Source: Acidimicrobiia bacterium (GTDB lineage: Bacteria; Actinomycetota; Acidimicrobiia; Spongiisociales; UBA5794). From it: a stretch of 7,242 nucleotides of DNA. Below the pieces are notes generated by a model. The model was not told the origin of the DNA. It saw nothing but the letters and a program-made list of their open reading frames with translations, and ran no database searches. The first letter of the stretch is position 1; each line of letters starts with the position of its first letter. Both the position numbers and the translations under genes were made by a program. The stretch lies in NCBI GenBank assembly GCA_030599515.1, contig JAUVNV010000130.1, forward strand, positions 1 to 7,242, given 5' to 3'. Positions 1 through 6,124 of the stretch are shown here, in pieces.

Positions 1-512
1 ATGATGATCGCGAAGAACGCGACGATCGCGAGCACGGCCAGGACGATGAAGTGTGGAATTGCCAGCAGCCACTTCACCAGGGGTAGCCAACGATTGAGAT
101 CCTGTTCGACGTCGGGATAGTCGATCTCGAGATGGACCGCCTGCTCGTCAACGGTCGACGGGTACCGATCGGTCAGAAGCCCGAGGTAGGCACCGACCCG
201 CGCCTCGAAACGCGTGAGTTCCCGTGCGAAGTCGAACCACCAGCGTGGGTAACGCTCCCGGAACACGATCATCAGCACCGTCGCGAACCAGAGTCCGGCG
301 GCGATCCCTCCGCTGGTCCTCGTGACCTCGGACACCGTCTCGCCGGTCTTCGTGACCACGATCACGGTCGAACTTGCAGTCGACGAGAGGACGGTCAGGA
401 CGATGATGATCGGAATGGCCCAGATCAGTCGGAAGAATGTCGTGAGCCGATCGAGTTTCTCCGGGTAGTCGATGTCTAGGCGGGCTGGATACGACTCGGG
501 CTGTGCAATCAC
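1..512 (-). CDS. DUF4389 domain membrane protein, 3' end beyond the window
   Basis: This is the N-terminal 170 codons of a membrane protein that leaves the window still open. I start it at GTG 512 because a perfect AGGAGG lies six bases upstream. Residues 8-19 (YPARLDIDYPEK) begin a first DUF4389-type unit. It has a membrane segment at about 24-43, a polar loop at 44-66, a second membrane segment at about 68-85, then RYPRWWFDF (88-95) and LLTDRYP (112-118). A second copy begins at residues 127-133 (HLEIDYP) and is followed by hydrophobic residues 146-170. Tandem DUF4389 units with YP-R-L and TDRYP motifs are typical of this actinobacterial family, whose function is unknown. The 20-residue loop between the first two helices carries several Ser/Thr residues. 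The family call rests on motif recall; the frame is secure because it stays open with high GC at third positions. Confidence 0.85.
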   Translation of the reverse strand, partial: MIAQPESYPARLDIDYPEKLDRLTTFFRLIWAIPIIIVLTVLSSTASSTVIVVTKTGETVSEVTRTSGGIAAGLWFATVLMIVFRERYPRWWFDFARELTRFEARVGAYLGLLTDRYPSTVDEQAVHLEIDYPDVEQDLNRWLPLVKWLLAIPHFIVLAVLAIVAFFAII

Positions 513-586
513 CGGATGCCTCCTCTTGCAGTGATGCGATCAATCCTACCGATCTGGTTATGAGGTCGCCCACTGGAGAATTCGCA

Positions 587-612
587 CGATCCCCACTCCC
601 AGCGGGGGATCG
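587..612. repeat. 8-bp perfect inverted repeat between lipoprotein and DUF4389 gene
   Basis: The arms CGATCCCC (587-594) and GGGGATCG (605-612) are perfect inverted repeats around a 10-base centre. The repeat lies about 75 bases upstream of the DUF4389 start. It has no T-run on its downstream side, so it may be an operator or an RNA hairpin rather than a classical terminator. Confidence 0.4.
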
Positions 613-659
613 AGTTCGCGGCGGCAACCGCCAGATCATGACCGGCAGCGCAAGACGAT

Positions 660-705
660 GTAGGTCGTCCCGCACCCCTCTGTGCCAGAAGTAGGGGTGA
701 CCTAC
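660..705 (-). terminator. Candidate hairpin terminator at the end of the lipoprotein gene
   Basis: Two nested perfect stems can form here. The outer one pairs GTAGGT (660-665) with ACCTAC (700-705), and the inner one pairs CACCCCT (673-679) with AGGGGTG (693-699). They are separated by a 7-base bulge on one side and enclose a 13-base loop. In the minus-strand transcript the hairpin starts at the TAG stop codon (704-702) of the lipoprotein gene. No U-tract follows, so it would be an L-shaped or I-shaped actinobacterial-style terminator or an mRNA-end stabiliser. Confidence 0.45.
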
Positions 706-1340
706 GGCGTGGCGGTGGGTGGCGGGCGGTACACATCCTCGGGATGCTCGGGGTATCCTGCGCAGCCGAGCACAGCCTCGACAACGTCCTTCAACTCACC
801 TGGAACCCAAGGCGTATCAGCGAAGACTTCACGTCGCTCCGTGATGGCGTTCATCTCGGTCTGGGAGTCGGCACATTGCTGTTTGTCTTCGGTGAGCGCG
901 TGCCGGTAGGCCGCCATCTCGGGGCTGTCGGAGAGCTCCTCCCAGTTCTCGGCCGTGCCCGCCCTGACGGCCAACGCCTCCTGGGCGGAGATGAAGTCGT
1001 CATCGAAGTCGAACAAGAGGTGGTGGAGGTCGGCGACCGGTTCGGGAGGTTCGATGGCGTCGATGGCTTCCTCGACCTCGGCCTCGATCTCACGGACATG
1101 CTCGAGAGCCACCTGCAAGTCTTGCGGAGTGAAGTTGGTGAGCTGTTCCACCCCGGCGACTAGGACCTCCCCTTGCGGGCTTGCAGCGAGATCGAAGTAC
1201 TGCTGAGCTGCTCGGTCCACGACGGCGTTGATACGCTCTACGTAATCGGTCACGGACATCTCGTCACCGCCACAGGCCGCAACCATCAGAATCAGACAAA
1301 CTCCAGCCCACACTCGACGCAAACGCATCCTCCAGTCCAC
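702..1340 (-). CDS. Secreted lipoprotein of unknown function
   Basis: The 212-residue protein starts with a basic n-region (MRLRR at 5-9), then a hydrophobic stretch (10-22) ending in a lipobox (LMVAAC). Cys23 should therefore be lipidated and the mature protein anchored on the outer face of the membrane. The mature part is acidic and mostly helical by composition, with a Glu-rich stretch at about 80-100 and a DFDDD run at 111-115. Cys156 and Cys193 could form a disulfide, and the C-terminus is Pro/Thr-rich. GTG 1340 has a GGGAG ten bases upstream. The in-frame ATG at 1328 is an alternative, but its GGAGG abuts the codon, which is too close for normal use. I do not recognise a domain. An alcohol dehydrogenase remnant lies upstream and a DUF4389 gene downstream. 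Confidence 0.85.
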   Translation of the reverse strand: MDWRMRLRRVWAGVCLILMVAACGGDEMSVTDYVERINAVVDRAAQQYFDLAASPQGEVLVAGVEQLTNFTPQDLQVALEHVREIEAEVEEAIDAIEPPEPVADLHHLLFDFDDDFISAQEALAVRAGTAENWEELSDSPEMAAYRHALTEDKQQCADSQTEMNAITERREVFADTPWVPGELKDVVEAVLGCAGYPEHPEDVYRPPPTATP

Positions 1341-1358
1341 AATGACCGTACTCCCGTT

Positions 1359-1376
1359 CTCTTCCGTCGGGAAGAG
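1359..1376. repeat. 7-bp hairpin with 4-base loop upstream of the lipoprotein gene
   Basis: CTCTTCC (1359-1365) and GGAAGAG (1370-1376) are perfect inverted repeats around a 4-base loop. The repeat ends 18 bases upstream of the GTG start of the lipoprotein gene. It could be a 5'-UTR hairpin or a small operator. There is no T-run beside it, so a terminator for the upstream remnant is less likely. Confidence 0.35.
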
Positions 1377-1480
1377 CCGTCGTCACCGTAGCCAGGCCGA
1401 CCATGTGTGCCGTCTCGCGCTGTCCAATGCAGAGGAGTGCTCTGTGTCGAGGTCCTGTGATCTGAGCGGTGACCGGCGCT

Positions 1481-1624
1481 TCACGCGGTGATGATGATCT
1501 TTCCTTGGGCGTGTCCTTCTCCGACATGACCGATGGCCTCGGGGGTCTCGCTCAGCGGATAGGTCCTATCGATGACCGGTGTGATCTTCCCGGCTTCATC
1601 AAGCTCCTCAGGCCGTCGCTCGTT
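1481..1624 (-). pseudogene. C-terminal remnant of a zinc-type (MDR) alcohol dehydrogenase/oxidoreductase
   Basis: The minus strand, read down to TGA 1483-1481, gives a tail characteristic of the medium-chain dehydrogenase/reductase superfamily: EAGKITPVIDRTYPLSETPE, then AIGHVGEGHAQGKIIITA and the stop. In intact members this tail closes the catalytic domain of an approximately 310-340-residue NAD(P)-dependent enzyme. Only about 45-47 residues remain here. The open frame reaches back only to a TGA at 1663-1661, and I find no Rossmann-fold or N-terminal MDR motif upstream in any frame. No start codon with a ribosome site is visible. The best reading is a decayed gene whose 5' seven-eighths was deleted. 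The match is by recalled family motifs, but several are conserved in order. Confidence 0.75.
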
Positions 1625-1895
1625 TGGTGGGGGCCGTCTCAGATCCGTAGCGTATTGTCGTCAACCACACAGAACTGATCACCTCCCGCTATCAGAGTAC
1701 GCGTGACCCCGTTCTCGGCACAGGCACACAACGAAGTCACTCCTGCGTGTCAGTCGCAGATCGACGGAGAGAGTCACGCCGAACGGCTGACTCAGATGAG
1801 ATGGCTCTACCAAATCGGGAGAAGAGCAGGGTTGCGTCGGATAGCCCGTCGAGAGTGCGTTCTGCGAACTCAGGTGACGAAGCGGTTCCTCAGAG
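1625..1895. other. Gene-poor stretch without an assignable gene
   Basis: Between the end of the DUF3097 gene and the dehydrogenase remnant I find no convincing gene. The minus frames are broken by stops. One short frame (1740-1639, 33 codons from a GTG) ends in FCVVDDNTLRI and contains a CAC pair, but it has poor GC at third positions and no properly spaced ribosome site. The long minus frame 1942-1679 is Ser/Pro-rich and looks like a shadow of the DUF3097 end. The stretch fits decayed DNA beside the dehydrogenase remnant. Confidence 0.5.
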
Positions 1896-2723
1896 TCATG
1901 GCTTCCCGCCACCGACGGTGACGAAGTCGATGAGTTGCTCAACGGCGTTGACGAGCGGCGTTTCGATATCCTTGTACGACGAGACGGATTCCAGGACCTT
2001 CGTCCAGAAGCGGCCTGGGTCGATGTCGAACCCGAGGCTCTCGATGACGCCCTCTTTCCAGGGTTGACCTCGTGGTATCTCCGGCCACTCGGCGAAGCCC
2101 ACCGTGTCGGGTTTGATGGCCTGCCAGATGTCGACGTAGGGATGGCCGAGAATCAGAACGTCGGGATGCTTCACGCTCTGCGCGATTCGGGTCTCCTTCG
2201 ATCCTTCGACGAGGTGATCCAGGAGAACGCCGAGCCTTCTGCTGGGCCCCGGTCGGAACTTTCCGACGGCCGTGGCCAGATCGTCCGCTCCGTACAACGG
2301 CTCGACCACAACTGCCTCCTCTCTGAGATCGTCACCCCAGATCTTCTCGATCAGTTCGGCGTCGTGGATGCCCTCGACCCAGATGCGACTCGCCATGGCA
2401 ACGCGTGCTCGAGATCTACCAGCCTCGATCGATCCCGAGGCCGTGAACCGTGGGGCTGCAGGTGGGGCCGATGCCGGCTCTCTCATGGCCACGCGCACGC
2501 CGTTGTGCATGAAGGCCCCGTCCAGGGCCTGGAACGATTGGCGCTCGCCCCACCTATCGACCAGGACCACCAGGTCACCCTGGGAGAACTCGGCGACCGT
2601 GCCGGTGAATCGCGAGCCGGTGTGTGTCAGCGTCATGCCGCCCCGGACCTCCAGGACGAGGTACTCCCGTTTGCGGAAGGTCTCGAGGATGTCGTCGTCC
2701 GACCACCGGTCACGTTTCGTCAT
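1896..2723 (-). CDS. DUF3097 family protein, probable TOPRIM-like core
   Basis: The 275-residue protein matches the actinobacterial DUF3097 family. An N-terminal beta-rich part (about 20-80, with GTVAEF and LVVLVDRWGERQ) precedes an Ala/Pro linker and the core. Core motifs in order are IWVEGIHDAELIEKIWGDD (114-132), LGVLLDHLVEGSKETRI (164-180), GHPYVDIWQAIKP (193-205) and IPRGQPWKEG (216-225). The tail ELIDFV-like motif is at 263-268. The VEG...D and LLDH segments resemble the Glu and Asp-containing motifs of TOPRIM folds, so a nucleic-acid role is possible but unproven. I choose ATG 2723 because family members begin close to the SDDIL-like motif seen at residues 8-13; a GTG at 2765 would add 14 residues. 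No Shine-Dalgarno is visible at either, but a TACGCT box lies eight bases before ATG 2723. Confidence 0.9.
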   Translation of the reverse strand: MTKRDRWSDDDILETFRKREYLVLEVRGGMTLTHTGSRFTGTVAEFSQGDLVVLVDRWGERQSFQALDGAFMHNGVRVAMREPASAPPAAPRFTASGSIEAGRSRARVAMASRIWVEGIHDAELIEKIWGDDLREEAVVVEPLYGADDLATAVGKFRPGPSRRLGVLLDHLVEGSKETRIAQSVKHPDVLILGHPYVDIWQAIKPDTVGFAEWPEIPRGQPWKEGVIESLGFDIDPGRFWTKVLESVSSYKDIETPLVNAVEQLIDFVTVGGGKP

Positions 2724-2731
2724 GGTCGACG

Positions 2732-2737
2732 AGCGTA
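2732..2737 (-). promoter_or_regulatory. Possible -10 box (TACGCT) of a leaderless DUF3097 transcript
   Basis: TACGCT fits the actinobacterial TANNNT -10 pattern and sits eight bases before ATG 2723, which has no Shine-Dalgarno. No convincing -35 is seen. This would place the transcription start at or near the start codon, inside a gap of 80 bases after the fusion gene. Confidence 0.3.
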
Positions 2738-2803
2738 GCCCCGAGGACGACTTCGGCGGCCTCACTGCATCCGCTTTGGTCGCCGGTCCTCGCCCGCCGC
2801 TCT

Positions 2804-5464
2804 CTATAGCGTGTAGCGCATCTCGCGGAAGCGGCTCCGGAAACCGGTGACGGCATCAGCCCAGTGATCTTCCGGTTGGCGGTCTCCGTCGCGGACGATC
2901 GCTGCGAGGAGCGGTGCGAACTCCTCGAAGTCGGTCTCGACCATGCCGTACCGGGTCATCTCCGACGTGCCCATACGGATTCCGCTCGCGGCCGTGAAGC
3001 TCGGGTCGTCGTGGAGCGCCTGCGAGTTCGTGATGATGTTGTTCTGCTCCAGGGTCTCGGCGAGCCGGATACCCTGTGCCCGCGACGCCCGCAGCACCAC
3101 CTGGTGCGTGTCGGTGTAGCCGTTGGCCGGATCGCCTTCGAGAGCGAGGCCTTCTTGCCGGAGAGCGGCAGCGAACGCACGGGCGTTCGCGATGACCTGC
3201 GGCGGGTACTGGTCCCGATACTCGAGCATCTCGTAGGTCGCACCGAGGAGTCCGAGCAGCGTGCCGAGATGGTGGTTGCTCACATGGCCGGGGAACGTCC
3301 GGGACTCGACGTGACGCCAGAACCCCTCGAACGGTGAACCCGGATCGATGTTGCTCAGAATCACGCCGCGCTGCGGTCCGAAGTAGCTCTTGTGGGTCGA
3401 GCCGGTCACGACGTCGGCACCCTCGGCAAGCGGATCCTGGAAGTACGGGCCGAGAAGCCCGAGTACGTGGGCCCCGTCGTACATGATGAGCGGCCGATCG
3501 GGATTGTCGACGCCGTAGAGCTCGTGGACGAAAGCGGCGATCGGGGCAACGGGCTCCTTGTGAATGATCACGCTGCGGCCGAAGACGATCAGTGTCGGGT
3601 TCGTCCCGGCGATCAGCTCCTTGGTCGCCTCAACATCGATCGCAAACGGCAGATCTCTCCGCATCGGGAATTGCTCGACGGCGGGCCGTTCGGTTCTGGG
3701 ATCGATGGCGACGTAGTTCTTCAGTGCTCCGCCGATCTGTGCACTCAGGTGACCGCCCTTGTTGAGATCGTGGACGAGGACCCGTTCGAGGAGTTGAGGG
3801 GCACGCCGACTGCGGAACCGGTTCCTGAACTGCTTGAGAGCGTCGTAGACCGCATCGTTGGCCATCTGACCGCTGATCACCCTCGGCTCGACCTGGGTGC
3901 AACCGAAGAACGCACGCAGTGCCGCCTTGAGATCTTCCTCTTTCTCCGTGATGAAGCCGGTTCCCTGGTAGTAGCGGACGTCACCGGCATTCGGACCGAG
4001 TGCCTTGAGTCGGTTGTGTTCGTTGTACCGGCCGGCCGGGTCCTCACGACACAGCGTGTCGACGAACGACGACGTGCATTGCTCGGAGGGGATGAGGTTG
4101 ATGCAGTCCTCCCGCCGCCACCGGGTGTTCGCGTTGCTGTCACGACGCAGACGATCCGCAGCGGCGACGAGGCCGCCCTTGTCCAGAACCGCTCCCGGCT
4201 CTTTCACCTCGAACCCGGGATAGGGGCGCACGAACGGTGCCGTCGGCCACACGTTGCGCTGCACGAGTTCGGCGTTGCTCGACCGGCCGCGGTCGTCGAC
4301 CACCTCGAACACGACGGGGACGTCCGAGCGATACCGGATGTCGGATCGGACAAGGGCGAGTCCGATTGGGCGCAGACCGTGCTCTTCACCGGGCACGGCG
4401 TCGATGCCGGGTCCTTCGAAGTGGGTGTAGGGCACGCTGGTGCCGGACGTGACGTAGCCAACGGGCTCGCCATCGAGGAACAGGCGGTATCCGGCACGCA
4501 GCGGTTTGCGGCCGTCGAACACGGCGATTGGCTGCACCAGATGGGTCAAACCGCGATCCTGCACCGGAACCGTCATCTCGTCGCGTTTGATCAACTCGTA
4601 CTCAGCACGTTGCCGGGCAAGGTCGGCGTGTCCGATGAACTCGTCGCCGGTCCGGCGAACCCCGAAGGTTGCCAGCGAGTTGGCGAAGATCGGGATGTCG
4701 TTACCGTCGATGTCGGGCCCGAGTTCATGACCGTAGAGGGGCAGGCCCGCTTCAAGTCGCAGCGAGTCCCGTGCAGCGAGGCCGTTCGGCACGGCGCCCG
4801 CAGCGACGAGCCGCTCCCACAGTTCCACCGTGAAGTCTGCTTCCGGAAACAGCTCGAAAGCGATCGCCTCACCCGTGTACCCCGTGCGTGCGATGATGAG
4901 CGGGCGACCGTCCACGTCCGCGATGCACAGCTGGTTGCGCTTGTTCTCGGGCAGATCGATGTCACCGAGCGCTTCCTGGAGGATGTCCGTCGACGTCGGT
5001 CCCTGAAGCGAGATCATCCCGAAGTCGTCGCTCACGTCGACCATATTGGACCCGTCGACGGTGTGGGTCGCGAGCCAGTCCCAGTCCTTCTCGCGGTTGT
5101 CGGCGTTCGCGACGAGGAGGTAGTCATCAACGCCGATGCAGTACAGGTAGGCATCGTCGACGGCGCCACCGTTCTCGTTGCCGATGAATGCGTAGTGGGC
5201 CTCGCCCACGTTCAAGCCTCGCGGGTCGTTGGTGAGAACCCGGCTGAGATGATTCAGCACTCCGGGACCGGTGAAGCGATAGCGACCCATGTGGGCGACG
5301 TCGAAGAGGCCGGCGCCCCGGCGGGTGGCGAGATGCTCGGCGATGGTGCCTGTCTCGTACTGGACGGGCATCTCCCAGCCTGCGAAGTCGACGAGTGTGG
5401 CTCCATGGCTCTCATGCCAATCGAAGAGGGACGTGCGGCGCAAGGCGGCTGTCGAAGCGTTCAT
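2804..5464 (-). CDS. Bifunctional fusion: aminomethyltransferase (GcvT) - serine hydroxymethyltransferase (SHMT)
   Basis: One uninterrupted 886-residue frame carries two folate enzymes. Residues 1-405 are a T-protein: FAGWEMPVQY (27-36), FDVAHMG (54-60), GGAVDD (99-104, with the catalytic Asp), NREKD (123-127), LQGP (153-156), TGYTGE (194-199) and ARDSLRLEAGLPLYG (231-245). Residues 435-886 are a fold-type I PLP enzyme of the SHMT family: LIPSE (457-461, general-acid Glu461), RYYQG (497-501), SGQMAN (531-536), GGHL (570-573, His stacking on PLP), YDGAHVLGL (662-670, Asp663), STHKS (689-693, PLP Lys692), FPG (724-726) and GIRMGTSE (828-835, Arg830 for the substrate carboxylate). T-protein makes 5,10-methylene-THF; SHMT uses it with glycine to make serine. 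All catalytic residues I can check are present in both halves, so both should be active in the cytoplasm. ATG 5464 has no Shine-Dalgarno but a TAGCCT box seven bases upstream. Confidence 0.93.
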   Translation of the reverse strand: MNASTAALRRTSLFDWHESHGATLVDFAGWEMPVQYETGTIAEHLATRRGAGLFDVAHMGRYRFTGPGVLNHLSRVLTNDPRGLNVGEAHYAFIGNENGGAVDDAYLYCIGVDDYLLVANADNREKDWDWLATHTVDGSNMVDVSDDFGMISLQGPTSTDILQEALGDIDLPENKRNQLCIADVDGRPLIIARTGYTGEAIAFELFPEADFTVELWERLVAAGAVPNGLAARDSLRLEAGLPLYGHELGPDIDGNDIPIFANSLATFGVRRTGDEFIGHADLARQRAEYELIKRDEMTVPVQDRGLTHLVQPIAVFDGRKPLRAGYRLFLDGEPVGYVTSGTSVPYTHFEGPGIDAVPGEEHGLRPIGLALVRSDIRYRSDVPVVFEVVDDRGRSSNAELVQRNVWPTAPFVRPYPGFEVKEPGAVLDKGGLVAAADRLRRDSNANTRWRREDCINLIPSEQCTSSFVDTLCREDPAGRYNEHNRLKALGPNAGDVRYYQGTGFITEKEEDLKAALRAFFGCTQVEPRVISGQMANDAVYDALKQFRNRFRSRRAPQLLERVLVHDLNKGGHLSAQIGGALKNYVAIDPRTERPAVEQFPMRRDLPFAIDVEATKELIAGTNPTLIVFGRSVIIHKEPVAPIAAFVHELYGVDNPDRPLIMYDGAHVLGLLGPYFQDPLAEGADVVTGSTHKSYFGPQRGVILSNIDPGSPFEGFWRHVESRTFPGHVSNHHLGTLLGLLGATYEMLEYRDQYPPQVIANARAFAAALRQEGLALEGDPANGYTDTHQVVLRASRAQGIRLAETLEQNNIITNSQALHDDPSFTAASGIRMGTSEMTRYGMVETDFEEFAPLLAAIVRDGDRQPEDHWADAVTGFRSRFREMRYTL

Positions 5465-5471
5465 GTCGGCG

Positions 5472-5477
5472 AGGCTA
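5472..5477 (-). promoter_or_regulatory. Possible -10 box (TAGCCT) of a leaderless fusion-gene transcript
   Basis: TAGCCT matches TANNNT and ends exactly seven bases before ATG 5464, the spacing expected when transcription starts on the start codon. The 56-base gap after the DUF4262 gene contains no Shine-Dalgarno for the fusion gene. No -35 consensus is visible, so this remains a prediction. Confidence 0.35.
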
Positions 5478-5520
5478 GCAGTGGACCGGCAACCCGATCC
5501 GGGTCGGCGAAGAGGTGCCT

Positions 5521-6024
5521 TCAGGCCTTGTACGTTCCGGGTCTGGGCTGCATCTCAGGGGCCGCGTAGCCCTCGTCCCAGGGGAACCTGCCCTGCGTGT
5601 CGTCGTAGCTGAGTTGGAGAACCGGGACCGAGTAGTCGTCGGGTCGCTGGTAGAACCGATTCGAGTCGAACACGATCTCGCCCGGGTTGGGAACCGTCTC
5701 CGGGATGATGCGGTGTGGCCAATCGTCGAAGGTGATGAGTTCTCCTGCCATCAGCGCGTCTCCGGAGCGGACGCGCTCGCCGAGGTCGTTGAGAACAGCG
5801 CTTGCTGTGCCCGGCGGTACACCGAAGATGAGCAGCTCCGGGTGGGCGAGACCGAACAACCCGACCGTGTATGCGAACGGGGGACCGTCGGACTGCGGAT
5901 CGTCGCATCCGGGTCTGCTGCAGGTGTCGCCACCGACGTATCGGATGAGCCAGCCGTGGCGACGGATGGTCGCAGCGACACGGGCGTCCTCCTGGTCGAT
6001 CCAGGCTTGCGTACGGAGATCCAT
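5521..6024 (-). CDS. DUF4262 domain-containing protein
   Basis: The 167-residue protein shows the signature of DUF4262: HGW (23-25), PPFAYTVGL (48-56), HPELLIFGVPP (61-71), then a region with AGELITFDDWP (93-103) and a C-terminal FPWDEGY...QPRPG (147-163). DUF4262 proteins are small, soluble, mostly bacterial and of unknown function. A CSRPGC pair (Cys35 and Cys40) is inserted just before PPFAY. I do not recall it as part of the family core, and it might bind metal or form a disulfide. ATG 6024 is well supported by AGGAG five bases upstream. The gene follows the transporter by 100 bases and precedes the fusion gene by 56 bases on the same strand, so cotranscription is possible. Confidence 0.88.
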   Translation of the reverse strand: MDLRTQAWIDQEDARVAATIRRHGWLIRYVGGDTCSRPGCDDPQSDGPPFAYTVGLFGLAHPELLIFGVPPGTASAVLNDLGERVRSGDALMAGELITFDDWPHRIIPETVPNPGEIVFDSNRFYQRPDDYSVPVLQLSYDDTQGRFPWDEGYAAPEMQPRPGTYKA

Positions 6025-6124
6025 TGTGGCTCCTCTCGGGTTCCTCTCACCGGCCTATCTCGACCGTAGCGAGGGGGTACGACAGAAACGCGAGGTCGCT
6101 TCGACATGCCCGGTTGCACCCGGT

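Noticed and set aside
132..675. Open frames on both strands in the first 700 bases (132-479 plus, 148-675 minus)
   Set aside because: They are shadows of the DUF4389 gene read from GTG 512, which has a strong ribosome site and family motifs.
1264..1527. An 87-codon minus frame between the dehydrogenase remnant and the lipoprotein
   Set aside because: It overlaps the start of the lipoprotein gene and the remnant in the wrong frame and shows no domain.
1679..1942. An 87-codon minus frame past the end of the DUF3097 gene
   Set aside because: Its Ser/Pro-rich composition and its overlap with the DUF3097 3' end look like an out-of-frame reading, and no ribosome site is evident.
1935..2738. A 267-codon open frame on the plus strand
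   Set aside because: It is antisense to the DUF3097 gene, whose family motifs are clear in the minus frame.
3392..5569. A 725-codon open frame on the plus strand
   Set aside because: It lies exactly antisense to the GcvT-SHMT fusion, has no recognisable domain, and is the usual mirror frame of a high-GC gene.
6025..6124. Possible terminator between transporter and DUF4262 gene
   Set aside because: Only a 7-base direct repeat (AACCGGG) and stems of four bases or so were found, with no T-run.
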